Shown: piece by piece, positions 11,397 through 23,168 of the stretch
Layout: every line of letters starts with the position of its first letter
Numbering within the stretch: position 1 is the stretch's first letter
NCBI GenBank assembly: GCA_001695595.3
Contig: MBPM02000063.1
Span: 310,001 to 374,000 of the forward strand
Reading direction: 5' to 3'
Source: Plasmopara viticola
Lineage: Eukaryota > Oomycota > Peronosporomycetes > Peronosporales > Peronosporaceae
DNA length: 64,000 nt
Position numbers and translations under genes: made by a program
The notes under the pieces: model-generated
What the model was told of the DNA's origin: nothing
The model's database searches: none
What the model saw: the letters and a program-made list of their open reading frames with translations, nothing else

Positions 11397-12137
11397 CTTC
11401 CACTCGACTCGACAGCCTTTTGTGCTCGATATTCGAGCATGCTCCGAAGTTTGCAAAATTGCGAAGCTGATATAGGTTTCGTCATGATGTCGGCCAGCAT
11501 AACTTGAGTCGGACAGTACTTGAGCACTACTTTGTTGGCTTCAACCTTTTCGCGCACAAAGTGGTTTCAAATGTCGATGTGCTTGGTGCACTTGTGAAAC
11601 TCCGGGTTCTTGGCCAGCGCGATCGAGCCTTGGTTGTCTTCATAGATCTTGATGGCATCGTCGCTCCTTATTTTGCCGAGTTCGCACAAAAGAGTCTTAA
11701 GCCACACTGCTTCTTGTATAGCCTCTAGAAGCGCCATGTATTCGGCTTCCGTCGACGAAGTGCCACCGTCCGCTGTTTCTTGCTCTTCGGGCTGACATAC
11801 ACTCCGCTCATCATGAATGGGTAGCCACTTGTACTTCGTCTTGATCCGGTATCCCCGTCCCAGTCCGCATTTAAGAATCCTCGGAGACCTTTATCGAAGC
11901 TTGCTCGAAAATCGATACCGTGCGTCTTTGTGCCTCGGATGTAGTGAAAGACCCTTTGAGGAGCTTGCCCATGTGTCGGGCACGGGTCCGCAGCAAACTG
12001 GCTAACCACTACCACTGCTGCTGCAAGGTCCGGACAGGTGCCGACCATAAGATACACAAGACAGCCCACAGCGTTCCGGAACGGCATACCCGCCATTGTC
12101 ACGTCGTGCTCGCAACCACCTTCACACATTGACTTGG
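11397..12137 (-). pseudogene. RE-5 RT connection and RNase H
   Basis: Minus-strand region carrying VGTCPDLAAAVVVVSQF, LNADWDGDTGSRRSTSGY and the KSKKQRTVAL block. The domain then breaks by frameshift after TVALRR near 11750. The remaining C-terminal block is recognisable down to the LTR. Confidence 0.78.
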
Positions 12138-12773
12138 TCAGTTTGAGGCCTGGATCTTGTGGCGTCCGTACGGGCTTGTTGATGTGCATCTTAAATTTCT
12201 GAGAATGTCGTTCGTAAATTTGGTCTGTTGCATCATGACTGTCTCGCTTTCAATGTCTTGCATAATCTCTTTTCCACGAAAGTAGCTGAGCTTGCCCATG
12301 TCGATCATTTCGAAACGTTTGCTGAGCACTTGCTTGGTGTCTTGAAGCATCTTGTCGCAGCTGCTTGCGAGAATCAAGTCGTCGACGTAAAGCGCCACAA
12401 AAACCATATCTTGGCTGTCACGCTTCATATAGACGCAGTGGTCTGACTCGCACTTCTTGAAGTCCAACTTAAGCATGAATTCGTCGATTTTCTTGTTCCA
12501 CATTCGAGGCGACTGCTTGAGTCCATACAATGATCGCTGAAGCTTGCACACATAGTCCAGGTGATTGTCGTTGCTGAATCCATCCGGCTGCACCATGTAG
12601 ATGTCCTCATCAAGCATATCATTGAGAAAAACAGTCTTCACATCCATTTGATGAACGGTGAGGCTGTACTTGGCCGCCAAACTGAGCAGAATTCTGATCG
12701 AAGTAAACTTAGCAACAGGCGCAAATGTCTTTTCGTTGTCAATGCCATGTTTTTGTGAAAAACCTTTTGCCAT
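12138..12773 (-). pseudogene. RE-5 reverse transcriptase core
   Basis: A 211-codon open stretch of RT, the best-preserved one in the window. It shows TFAPVAKFTSIR, QMDVKTVFLND, LYGLKQSPRMWN, the catalytic FVALYVDDLILAS and MGKLSYF. The palm-domain aspartates of YVDD are intact. The upstream frame is broken near 12,780 and the downstream frame shifts near 12,190, so it is a domain left in a defective polyprotein rather than a gene of its own. In active copies it copies element RNA into cDNA inside virus-like particles. Confidence 0.82.
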
Positions 12774-12893
12774 CAGACGCGTCTTGTACCGCTAGTTTTG
12801 GCCAGCCTGATTTGTCTTGACTCGAAACACTCATCTAATGCGAATCGGTTTACCCTCTTGAGGCAGCGGCACCAGCGTCCAGGTATTGCTCTT

Positions 12894-14013
12894 TCAAGGC
12901 GACCCCATTTTCGATCTGCAGGCTTCTTTCCACTTGGCTGCTTCACTTGATTTCATCGCCGACTTGGACGTGGTCGGCATTTCTCCCACTAAGTCAACGA
13001 CGAAAGCAGCCTCAAAGTCTTGTGCCATCTCATCCAGCGACTGATACCGGCTGGAGCGCTTGGGTCGTGGAATGTCTGCAGCTTGCTCTAGCAACTGAGT
13101 TCGTTGATGTCGCTTGCTACCTAGCTCAAACCCATTGTCTTGAGTTGTCTCTTCAGTTTCGTAGTCGGTGTCATCGGACTGCGAAAAATTGTCACTTACT
13201 TCATCATCTTGAACGACAACTTCACTCTTGAACTTCTGTCTTCCACCATCATAACCGTCCTCCATAAATTGTGCATCGCGGCTAACTAACAAACGACCGC
13301 TATGCACTTCTTAAAAAGGGTACGCCTTTTCATGCTCCGAATATCCGAGAAACCGACAGCGTATTGACCGAGCGGTCAATTTGGACCGCTTTTCTTTGGA
13401 ACTTGGACGTACGCGTGGCAGCCGAATACCTTGAGATTCGCCAGCTGTGATTTCTTGCCTGTCCAAACTTGGTATGGTGACTTATCGTAACTTACAGCAC
13501 GCGTTGGACACCGCTTCCGAAGAAATGTAGTGGCCATCACTGCTTCGACTTGGATAAGCCAGCATGTTCCATCATGCAGCGGGCGCATTCTCTAAGCGTA
13601 CGGTTCATCCGTTTGGCTTCCCCATTCAGCTGAGGAGTGTACGGGGGCATAAATCTTCGAATAATGCCACGTTTTGCACAGAACTTGGTCATCGCACCAG
13701 AAGTATATTTGCCACCATTGTCACACCAAAGTGTCTTGACACGCTTGTTTGTCTGTGTCTCGGCCAACGCAACAGCCCTTAACCTTCTCGAGAGTCAAGT
13801 TTTCAACGGAAGCCTTTTGCTTGCGCGTAGCATCCATCGCTCTCAAGCCTTACCGGGCTGACATTTTTTAGTAAAACGGCCAACGGAAAACGATATGCGC
13901 GAAAGCTTGGGGATGTGCCACACGTTCGTAAGCAAACCTCTTTTCATCCCACGCGGAGTTGTCATTGTTATGACAATTTCACCCGTACTAACTGCTTGAA
14001 CTACTGAATAAGC
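12894..14013 (-). pseudogene. RE-5 integrase (deleted) and linker
   Basis: From right to left this region holds the GAG-pre-integrase start (13843-14025, with NVWHIPKLSR), then directly the second half of integrase (LWCDNGGKYTSG, TPQLNGEAKRMNRT, about 13537-13767). The KVFGCHAYVQVPKK block (13376-13588) and the acidic linker (12894-13307, [14 protein letters not shown]) follow. The HHCC zinc region and the first catalytic Asp are missing between the first two parts, a deletion of roughly 450 bp compared with RE-3. Confidence 0.8.
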
Positions 14014-14283
14014 TGAAGTGAGCACTTGTTGGTAGAATGCAAAGTGAATATGTTTATAAGGCCCTTAGTTCGCAACTACATGCTACCTCTAAGCCAATGA
14101 TATATCTAAGCCAATCAGAACGACTTACCATCTGGGCGCGCAATCATGTTCCCATCCCAAAGTCGATCTTTTGCCCATCTTGAACCCGCTCCTTCAAGCA
14201 ATCATCAACTGATTGCAGATACCGATACTTACTGATATGTAGTCGCTGGTCAAGCCGTTTCTTCGCCAGCATCTTCGACAACA
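14014..14283 (-). repeat. Solo LTR1 inside RE-5
   Basis: A 270-bp LTR1 lies between the protease active-site region and the GAG-pre-integrase of RE-5. The bases TGAA occur on both sides, compatible with a short target duplication, but the left end of the LTR itself also contains TGAAG. A nested insertion that later collapsed to a solo LTR is the simplest reading. Confidence 0.72.
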
Positions 14284-15275
14284 TGAACGACAGCGTCGTC
14301 AGCAAGATGTATGTCCTCTAGGGAGATAACTTTGTAGTTTTGCGTGTACTTTTTGGAGTACGTCATCTGCTGCGTTGCACCCGAGTCAACCAGCCACACG
14401 CAGCTGTCCTTTGTGACGCTCGTGTCTCCACCAGCCGAAATAGAAAATCGCCAGCGTCTTCTTCAAGCTGCGCGATGTTCGCACGCTGCGGTCGCTGCCG
14501 CTCCGCATTTTCGCGAATCCTTACAGGACACTTGGTGATCCAATGCCCGCCTTCACCACAGTAACGACAGGCGCTGTTGGCCTTCATCGGCGGTCGATGA
14601 CCCTTTTGCCGTCCGTTGTCGCTTTACATAAACGTTTGACCTTGCGTGTGCGTCGCTCCATCGACATCACCACCGTGTTCCTTGCTCATGTCCTCGTGTA
14701 GAAGTCGAGAAGTTACGAGCTCCCACGTTAGCGAATCTGATCGAGACTCCAATGCCGTAATCAGAAAGCGAACGAGTCATTCGAACTCGCCAGAAGCGTG
14801 ATGACCAAGTCGTCTTCGCTGACCGGAGTGTCCACCGCATCGAGCTGTTCCGCCAGCGTCTTGATCTTGTTAATGTGCTCCAACACATCATCACCTTCAC
14901 TCATCATTGTCGTGGAGAAGCGTCGACAAAGAAAAAGCTTGTTGGCCAAACTCCTCCTCTCGAATTGCGACGTCAGACGCGACCATGCATCATGCGCACC
15001 AGCTACCGACCGGACCAAAGGCAGTTGCGAATCTTCCATCGCGAGACAGATGATCGCCATAGCCATACTTGACTTTTTCTTAAACGCGGCTTGGTCCAGC
15101 GTGGTGAGGCAGTGCTCAAGCTTGACTTCCCCGGAAACGACCTCCCACAAGCACCATCTGTATCTTGAACTTCCATGTGTGGAAGTTAGTTTTATCGAAT
15201 TTGTTGATGCGGTTGGTGGTGGAGGCGTCCATGGCAAAAGCGAAGTCGGTGTCGGGGGCAGGGGTTGCAGGGCTT
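14284..15275 (-). pseudogene. RE-5 gag and protease start
   Basis: Gag is read leftward from the PBS. 14761-15237 has the SFERRSLANKLFLCRRF-type core, with intact EQLDAV and TWELVTSRLL positions that carry stops in other copies. A CCHC knuckle (CRYCGEGGHWITKC) lies at about 14528-14569. The protease active site VDSGATQ follows in another frame. One or more frameshifts break it. Confidence 0.8.
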
Positions 15276-15287
15276 AGGCTCGTAACC
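15276..15287 (-). other. Primer-binding site of RE-5
   Basis: The minus strand reads GGTTACGAGCCT next to the LTR end at 15288, a mutated form of the GGTTATGAGCCC site. Confidence 0.55.
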
Positions 15288-15546
15288 TAATGAAATGGTC
15301 GAAGTGAGCACTAGATGGTAGAATGCAAAGTGAATATATTTGTAAGGTCCTCAGTTCGCAACTACATGCTACCTCTAATTCAATGATTTATTTAAGCCAA
15401 TCAGAACGACTCGTTCCATCCCAATTCCGATTTTTTGCCCAGCTTGAAACTGCTCCTTCAAGCAGTCATCAACTGATTGCAGATACCGGTACTTACCGAT
15501 ATGTATTCGCTGGTCGAGCGTTTCTTTGCAAGCATCTTCAACAACA
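15288..15546 (-). repeat. LTR1, 5' LTR of RE-5
   Basis: A 259-bp LTR1 copy, terminus CAACAACA at 15546, TAATGAAATGG at the PBS side. It lacks part of the U3 seen in the other copies. Confidence 0.82.
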
Positions 15547-17487
15547 GCAACACCCTCCTTCGCACATGGCCTTGGTCAACTTGAATCCTGGATTTTGAGG
15601 CGTCCTGACGGAATAACTGTTTTCCATACCGATTTTTTTTAAGATGTCACTCGCAAATTTTATTTGACGAATAGACACGTTACAAGTCAAAGATTTTTGA
15701 TCAATCTCCATGCCAAAAAAAAACTTGAGTGTCTTCTTAGTCATCTTCAGGAACTTGTCATTGTTACTTGCGAGCACCAGGTCATCAACGTAGAGGGCCA
15801 CTAGTATCAAGTCAATGGTCATTGCGCCTGACGTTAATGCAATGGTCTGCACCACACTTCTGAAACTTCATTTCCAGCATGAACGCGTCAATTATCTGAT
15901 TCCACATTCGCGGTGACTGCTTCAAACCGTTAAGAGAGCGCTTAAGTCCGTCAGGTTGCATCATGTAGATATCCTCGTTTAAAATGCCGTCGAGAAGAGC
16001 TGTCTTGACGTCCATCTGATGAAACGTCAAACTGTACTTGGCCGATAGACTTAGTAGAATCCTGATCGAAGTAACTTGGCCGCTGGTGCAAAAGTCTCTT
16101 CATATTCGACACCATACTTCTGAAAAAAACCTTTGGCCACGAGTGGTGCCTTAAACCGCTCAATCTCTCCGGCTTAATTTACCTTGATGTGGAAGACCTA
16201 TCTACAGCCGATAGCCTAACGACCTTTTGGTAGTAGTACTAAGCCGCCCCATGTCTTGTTCTCGCAAAGCGAACCCACTTCAGCATCACACGCCTCTTTC
16301 CATTTGGCCGCGTTGCCGGATTCCATTGCCGAATGAAAGTTGTTGGTATTTCTCCCACTAAATCCACAACAAAAATCGCTTCGAAATCTGGGGCCGATGC
16401 AGACATTTAATACACCGATTTATACCGAGCTGGCCTCTTTGCTGATGGAACTTTCGCCGCTTTTACAAGCGATTGGTTCCGCTGGTATTGTTTACTACCG
16501 GGCTCAAAATCCAAATCCACAATAGGCTGCGTTTGAGAGTGCTGCTTGGTTTGAGGCTCCATGTCTACATCATGCATAGCGTTTTCATTTTCCGAGCGGT
16601 CAAAATCGGCTGTTTCGGTCTCATCAAATACAGCTTCTGTTAACTTGGTACCTGGTGTATTGTCGTCAAAAGTGTCTTCCATGAATTTTGCGTCCCGACT
16701 TATCAGAACGCGACCGCTAGCAATTTCTCCAAACCTGTACGCTTTTTCATGTTCTTAATAGCCGGGAAAACGGCACCGAGACGAACGAGCATCAAACTTG
16801 GATCGTTTTTATTTAAGAACTGAGACGTAAGCATGGCAGCCAAATACTTTTAAATTTGCCAACAAAGCCTTCTCGCCAGTCCATAGATGAAATGGCGACG
16901 CATCATGATCAACGGTTCATGTTGGACATCGGTTGCGAAGAAACGCAGCAGTTAGAACAGCTTCACCCCAATACGCTTCCGGCAGACCAGCGTGCTCCAG
17001 CATGCACCGTCCATATTCAACAAGTGTACGATTCATGCGTTCTGCGACTCCATTCAGTTGTGGCGTGTACGGTGGCGTAAACATTTGTATAATGCCGCGC
17101 TCTGCACAAAACTTTGCCATTGCTCCAGAATTGTATTCGCCACCATTATCACAACGAAGAAATTTGACGCGTATGTTGGTCTGGTTTTCGGCCAGCGCAA
17201 CGAAAGCAGCAAATTTGTCTGTCACCTCGGACTTGTTTCGTAACAAGTATTTGCACAGTAATGCGACTTCTTGTCGATAAAAGCGCTTACCACTGAATGT
17301 CGCCGTTTGCATGGGTCCACACACATCGCTGTGAAGGACTTCGAGAACTTTCTTTGCCCGATTAGGTGAAGACTTCATGAAGCTTACCCGCGTCTGTTTG
17401 CAAAGGCGCGCTTTTTGCACAGCTCCCACTTGTCAACAGACTTCAGGTCAATACCTGCACAGCCTTTGAAACAATTGCTTAAAGACT
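15547..17487 (-). pseudogene. RE-6: copia middle fragment (integrase-linker-RT)
   Basis: Minus-strand copy of the RE-3 subfamily with both ends missing. Going leftward it starts abruptly at the serine-leucine codons of the GAG-pre-integrase (plus strand ...AAAGACT at 17481-17487). It continues through integrase (16917-17429: DVCGPMQTA, CDNGGEYNSG, TPQLNGVAERMN), the acidic linker (16407-16682) and RT with YVDD near 15795. It is cut in the FKLTKAMCEGGC block at 15547 by the RE-5 LTR. The right end is joined to RepA satellite. RT and linker have stops, so it is inactive. Confidence 0.85.
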
Positions 17488-18350
17488 TAGCAAATATTGA
17501 CTCTTTTCAAGCGCTGAGACATTATACGGCCACGGAACAGTCCCATCTATCTATCTAGACGTGCACGAAATTAATAGAGCCATAACTTAGCGAACAATGA
17601 CTCTTTTCATGCGCTGAGACATCGCACGGCCATGGATCAGTCCCGTCTATATATTTAGATGGGAAAGCACTCATGACAGCCGTAACTTAGCGAACAGCGA
17701 ACCTCTACAAGACTAAGAGCTCATATGGTATGCTACTATTGTAGATCACACCCGTCTACATTTATAAAAGTGTACAGACTTATAATATCATTAACTTGGC
17801 TAATGATGACTCTTTCAAAGCGCTGAGACATTGTACGGTTTTGTTTAAGCATCCACAGATATCCAAAACCCAGCAAATATTATTTAAACGCGTAGGCGCT
17901 GTGGAAACCCAGCAAATACTATTTAAATGCGTAGGCGCTGTGGAAACCCAGCAAATATTATTTAGAGGCGTAGGCGCTGTGAGGCCGCAGATTAGATTAG
18001 TCATTGTTGACGTATGGAGGCGCAATTGAGCTATGACTTATTTGATAATGATTTTTTTCGAGCGTCGAGGCGCTGAACGGCCGCAACAGAGTCCCGTCTT
18101 TTGGGACAACGACAGACTTGTTATATTTATACCTAGCGAATAATAACTCTTGATATGCGCTGAGACGCTGCATGGACATAGTTCAGTCCTGGCTATCTTC
18201 TTAGATGTGCACAGACGAAGAAGAGTCATAGCTTCGCGAATATGGATTTTTTAGAAGTTATACTACCGCAGATCAGTCCCTCTTACCTTTATAGACGCGC
18301 ATAGACTCATTGTAGCCTTAGCATAGCTCCCCGGATATCGTCCTAGATTT
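17488..18350 (-). repeat. RepA satellite array (left copy, minus orientation)
   Basis: Degenerate tandem repeat with a period near 100 bp, marked by GCGCTGAGACATTATACGGCC-like cores at about 17513, 17614, 17819, 18068 and 18156. Its reverse complement matches the array at 44753-46830 and the scrap at 43048-43160. No coding potential is evident. Confidence 0.75.
17866..17982. repeat. 39-bp minisatellite, 3 units, inside RepA
   Basis: Three near-identical 39-bp units start at 17866, 17905 and 17944 (AAACCCAGCAAATATTATTT core, each ending GTAGGCGCTGTGG). Confidence 0.85.
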
Positions 18351-19379
18351 TTTTCTATCATTACTGGTGAGGCCTTTCTCTTGGCCGGTGAGTCCGACGA
18401 CAATTATAAAACCTTTGGGAGGGTTTTTTTAAGCTATCAAACAAACTTTGACACAGTTGTCGTCAGCTGAAGGATTACTTGCAGCTTAAGCGAGCGATGA
18501 GTCAGTCGAGTGCTCGCTAGAGCGTCCGCGGAGTTCTGTCTTTTAAAGGAAAAGTATTGTGCCTGCGGACCAGTTGGCAAAGGAGAATGAATTTTACACG
18601 TTCCCCGCCGTGTCAAATTTGAAATTCTTCCAAAGTTTTCTAAGAGTGAGAGATTCTCCGCGGGCGAATTGAAATTGGTTCGCCAGCCATGGCGTGCACG
18701 CAATAGGCGCAGCCTCTGACTCGAAAGCTATTTGTGCCGAAGCAAAATTCGTTGTAATGTCGGCTTGGTCGCCAATACCCAGCCCACTGGAAGCTTTCCC
18801 CATTGCCGGTTTGGTTATCGTTCTCACTTAAATGACTTTTCGTTGAAAATCGTAAAAATTTTGATTTTTTTACCATCTCCGATTTGTCTTGGTAATGGAG
18901 AATGCAATAGGCTGTTAAACGTTATGCTAAAAAGTTTAAAGGCTCGACACCGACCCTATCGATATATGTACCGGTATGATAATAGCGAATATTATCGCTT
19001 AAAAAGTCGAGCGTTGAACCCAATTACTCGATATTAACGGTAGGACCCACATCCATTGAGTTTTGTAATAGATAAGTCAGCCTTTGAAGCCACCGCAGGG
19101 TGCTTTGTGACCCTGTGACTCATCGCAAGAAGCGACAGAACCGTTCGCATAGCAGGCAGCACCTTGCTAGTGTAATTTTTAGATAGGTACTGTTTTCATA
19201 CTTCTTGAGTCCAGCTTTTAAAAATAAGCACTCATGAAGTGGCTAAAAGCCTGATTTGTTAGTATACTAATCCTCATTTAATGGTGTTGGCTCGAGTTTT
19301 GTATACACTACACACATGCGGATAACACCTAACTCCTCATTCACAATTAAATATGCTCGTTTTGTCTTTCAAGCGTTTA
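18351..19379. other. Spacer, no gene seen
   Basis: Moderately AT-rich sequence between RepA and the downstream end of the gene at 19380. I see no conserved ORF, repeat or retroelement domain in it. Confidence 0.55.
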
Positions 19380-21131
19380 TTAAAGCAGCCAGTTGTTGGT
19401 CTGGCCTACGGCCTCCTGCCAGCGCACAGCGCCAGCAACGAATTCGGTGGCCAAACGACGTAGCACGCACTGTTGTTTGTGATGGGTCGAGGCGCCCAAA
19501 ATTACCTCGCACTTGGGTTGAGTGTATTCGTCACATTTGTCCAGCAGCATGAACCAGGCTAGCACAGGAAGATATGTCTCTTCACCGGCCGCAAAGGCTT
19601 TTTGGCCCGGTGTTAGCGGCACGGATCGCATGCTGATGAGGTACCCACCGTCAATTTGACCACGAGCAAGAACCACGATGCTATGTACGACAGTCGCGTC
19701 GTGGGTCGGCGCGATACCAACACGGACGACCACGCAATCGTCGTTGATAGTTTGCAATACGGCCAAGTCCTTGGTGAGAGGGAAAATCTCCTTGAAGGTG
19801 TCCAACAAGGTCAAGAGATTCCACGTCTTGAAGACGAGTTCACTCGACAAGGCGCCGGGAAAGTCCCGCGTTATCATCAGCTCCAGCAAATTTTCATCGT
19901 CTGATTCCTTCGATTTGGAAATCACACATTTATCTTCACGCCAGCCAAGAATTGAAGAAACCTCAGACTCTGAGAGTTTCTGCTGGGCTTTCATGGTCAT
20001 AATATCACTGTAACTGTCCTTTACCCAATTAAAGGCTGCGTCGCTAGTCATTGGCTCGGAGAATAAGACCTTGAGGTACGATGGAACGCAATCCGTCTCG
20101 ATACAGTAGCCACCAGCGGGAGTGGTGATCTCTTGTCCCTCGAGAGCCACACGTTTACTACATAAGACATTGGAATGCACTCGCTTACGTTTGAGATGTT
20201 TCTTAGCACCAGCTGCCGTCTGCGATGACGTGTCATTTACAACTAGTTCGGTCTGCAATGCCTGCAATGCGCTATTTTGGGAGTCAAGCTGGTCAATTTG
20301 TTCCTCGAGATACCGTCTCTCGTTTCGAAGCTCATCTACAGATTTGACAAGGTCTAGATATGTAGAGCTGCCCGGAATGCAGTAGCCTAGTTTGCCGTCG
20401 AAAGACTCGCGAGAAACCACGTCTTTTAGGTATCTTTGGTGTGGAATCGCTTTCGTAATGGCAGCCTTGGCATCGCGCTGTGCAGCCAGTTCAGCACGCC
20501 GCTGCTCGAGATTTGCGACTGTGTCGCGCATGTCACGAACGCGATCCTTGGTCGCATTTGTCCGTCTTCGTTCATTGGCATTGTGTCGTTCACGGCGCTG
20601 CTTGGCTGAGAAGTGAGAAGTGCGACCATCCCGCTGAACTACCTGAGACGGCATTACTGACAAGGTAGTGGGTGAACGCGAAGCCGAGATGGTTGTACTG
20701 GTAAATACAGCAGCGGGAAATGCCTTTACCTCCTCAAGCACTTGGGGATCTTGACTTTGCTTCACCTTGGTGACATCGTCGTCCAGAGTGTCATCTCGAC
20801 CATTTGGAAGCGGGTATATCTGCTGTTGTGCCCCAGCGGGAGTAGTATGTCCTTCTCCCACCTCAAGCACATTATCGAACTCGCACTTGAGATTTACTTC
20901 CGAAGTGGGGTCAGTGGCGGCGAGGGGGAATTCAAACAGATCCAATAAGAGCGAGTTGGCACGGCTTGGGCGCGGCTCGATACCGCAGCTGCCACGCGAC
21001 TGGAGCATTGTCGTGAAGTTAGCGGCGGGCGAGCAGAGCGGCTGAACTGGAATCCCTTTGTCTTTTGAAGGCGTGACCGGCATGTTAAGATCCACGTAAA
21101 GGGGTGGTATGTAGCGGTGCGGGTAGATCAT
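19380..21131 (-). CDS. Basic-region/coiled-coil protein, probable oomycete transcription factor
   Basis: Single-exon ORF of 583 codons from an ATG at 21131. Residues 177-201 form a strongly basic segment (RRERHNANERRR followed by TNATKDRVRDMR) that runs into a helix. Residues 262-296 form a second heptad-like coiled coil (SVDELRNERRYLEEQIDQL). The basic motif resembles the His-Asn-x-x-Glu-Arg DNA-contact core of bHLH proteins and the shape of bZIP proteins, but it fits neither signature exactly: the usual bHLH Arg is Thr, and no loop or second bHLH helix is clear. The C-terminal 300 residues are globular, Leu-rich and unrecognised. Many oomycete basic-zipper-like proteins have this basic-coil-globular layout, so a nuclear DNA-binding role is an inference. 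There is no intron, signal peptide or membrane segment. It is isolated between retroelement blocks. Confidence 0.75.
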   Translation of the reverse strand: MIYPHRYIPPLYVDLNMPVTPSKDKGIPVQPLCSPAANFTTMLQSRGSCGIEPRPSRANSLLLDLFEFPLAATDPTSEVNLKCEFDNVLEVGEGHTTPAGAQQQIYPLPNGRDDTLDDDVTKVKQSQDPQVLEEVKAFPAAVFTSTTISASRSPTTLSVMPSQVVQRDGRTSHFSAKQRRERHNANERRRTNATKDRVRDMRDTVANLEQRRAELAAQRDAKAAITKAIPHQRYLKDVVSRESFDGKLGYCIPGSSTYLDLVKSVDELRNERRYLEEQIDQLDSQNSALQALQTELVVNDTSSQTAAGAKKHLKRKRVHSNVLCSKRVALEGQEITTPAGGYCIETDCVPSYLKVLFSEPMTSDAAFNWVKDSYSDIMTMKAQQKLSESEVSSILGWREDKCVISKSKESDDENLLELMITRDFPGALSSELVFKTWNLLTLLDTFKEIFPLTKDLAVLQTINDDCVVVRVGIAPTHDATVVHSIVVLARGQIDGGYLISMRSVPLTPGQKAFAAGEETYLPVLAWFMLLDKCDEYTQPKCEVILGASTHHKQQCVLRRLATEFVAGAVRWQEAVGQTNNWLL

Positions 21132-23168
21132 CCGATCTAATAATGCGGGTGTGCAATTCGACTTTTTACAGCTTGCACTGCCAAGGGTAAAGTTTGAAGT
21201 GGCTTGGGGATACTGATGGACTCTGAGAGCCGAAGTATGCTAAGTTAGCGACAAGATGGCAAAGCCGGACTGCACAGGTGACAGCGATCTGAGCTGTTTA
21301 GATACAAGGCAGCACTTTCTTGCGAATAGTGACGGGCGCCGGGTGCTATGTCGGAACTGACTGGCATATTGCATGTTTATGTACCGTATTACCGAAGATC
21401 TTATACAAAATGATAGCTTGCTGAGCACACGTGGAAGCGTTGGCCAGCTGCGAGTATCTGAGTAGGACCGAAGCGCTGGCCCGGCTAGTAGTCGCTGGAA
21501 GGTCCCACGTAATCATGTGGCTTCCTTTTTGGAGATGCGGAGGAAATGTTGGGTTTCACAAAAATACTATTATTAAGGCATCAAAAGTCGGTAATAACTG
21601 GTCTTTTAGTGTTCACAAGCGTATAAATGGAAAACAACACGACCCATTTATTAGTCCTTTATTCTTCTGACTGATGCGTTATGTTATTCGCGCACAGAGA
21701 TACCAAGCTTAAGCGGAGTTCGTGTCGAGGTCGTGAGACTATGATCGGAAGACAGTAATAAAAAATCATCTATGGTGTCGAACGGTCAGTGCTTCGTTAG
21801 GATGAGGAATTGCTTACGTAGAAAAAAAATGTAATTCATTGAGAAAGGTAACGCAATTTCTGCGATACAAAATGATGCCCATTCGTATTACTACAATAAA
21901 AGATTGTTCAGTCGGCAAGGGTACGCTGTAAATGATGCTGCAGCTGCTGTGACACCTAACGTGATAATATAGCCCTTCTACCGTAAAAAATTGCTCTGGC
22001 AATCGCAATGATATTGTTTAATTTGCATTCCCACACTTGGACACTTTGAGGCAGTACTGTGTAGTGGCTTGTACCGTATAGCGTCGGCGTCGTGCTACGG
22101 GTGAGCCTTGGTTGGTTTCAATGTCAGTATCAGCGAGCGCGTGTGATTGTACGTGCGCAGATGATGTCAATCATATAGTATGAAGAAAAATCAATCCACA
22201 TAATCCGTACCGAATGATCTTTCGTCGCAGGCTCTTCGTTTCTTGCAGTGGCGATACGACCTTTACATAAACCGCCTCTTGGAAGAATTGCGACGACGAA
22301 GACGCGCGCTTGCACCGCCGATGTCACCTCTATGAGTGGATGATGTGAGTGTTTATAGATCACTCCGCGTTTCATCCGAAAAAAATTGAACACGTAATAA
22401 GCTTCGATATTAATTCTTGCCTTAAAAAATACTGTACATCCGACTACTCATCTTTTAAGGGAAGATTTGGCGAATGTGAGCAGATTTTGGTTGTATCTGG
22501 ACTCACCAAATCGCAAAATACATTTAGATGTACCAGGTCATCATAGGAGGTATTTCACCGCTATTTTTATAGGTTTCCTTTGGATTCTCTGTTTGTAGTG
22601 TCCTCAAGTGCCATTTTCACATGTATGTCCTCACCATCTCCTCCCTTGTACTAATTGCAGCCAACTATTGTTTCCACCTATGAATATTATCAACATTTAA
22701 AGCACACCACGAAACCCCGAAATGTCCAAAAATAGAGGCTTGGCCTCCATTCAAGAAGCAAGCAGATCCCCTAAAGCTGAGCCACGTGGTATTTGTGATG
22801 ATGGCCGAGCACCGCACATCACACATTCGAATAAATGAGTGAAGTGAATAGCAATGGCAGCCACTCTTTTCTGTGACTATCATGCCTTGTTGCACTGTAT
22901 ATGCGCTGTCGTAGCTAGCCAGTCTGGCTCTCATTGCCTGTCTTTTGAAAATTTATCGTTAGGTACCTTACATCATTGCGTATATGTGTACATGTACAAA
23001 TATGTATACATATCGATGAAGTAAAAAAAAACTTGATTTACAGTAGCTTTGTCAGCTTTTAAAAACAGGTCTTCTTGCTAAACTATAAGGAAAACGATTT
23101 GCGCAATATGAAAGTGAACTGACGTAGTAGTGGCTGCTCCGTCCGCATTGACCAAATTTAATTAAAAA
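21132..23168. other. Long spacer, no gene seen
   Basis: About 2 kb containing the presumed promoter of the gene ending at 21131 (minus) and AT-rich DNA beyond it. ORFs here are short and lack recognisable motifs. Confidence 0.5.

Larger units (their letters stand above)
11099..15546 (-). mobile_element. RE-5: two-LTR copia element with integrase deletion
   Basis: A minus-strand element of 4,448 bp with LTR1 copies at both ends (298 and 259 bp) and a PBS at 15276-15287. It contains gag, the protease start, a fragment of GAG-pre-integrase, the second half of integrase, RT and RNase H. About 150 codons are missing near 13,855, including the zinc-binding region and the first catalytic Asp of integrase, so it could not integrate by itself. 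A second LTR1 (14014-14283) interrupts the protease region. No target duplication is seen: the left flank is RE-3 RNase H (plus) and the right flank is RE-6 RT (minus), so its ends were probably joined by recombination. Confidence 0.82.

Noticed and set aside
17488..18350. Possible CRISPR-like array
   Set aside because: Units are contiguous, degenerate, ~100 bp long and have no unique spacers. This is a satellite in a eukaryotic context.
22000..23160. tRNA or other RNA gene in the long spacer
   Set aside because: I could not find convincing cloverleaf or box A/box B patterns by eye.
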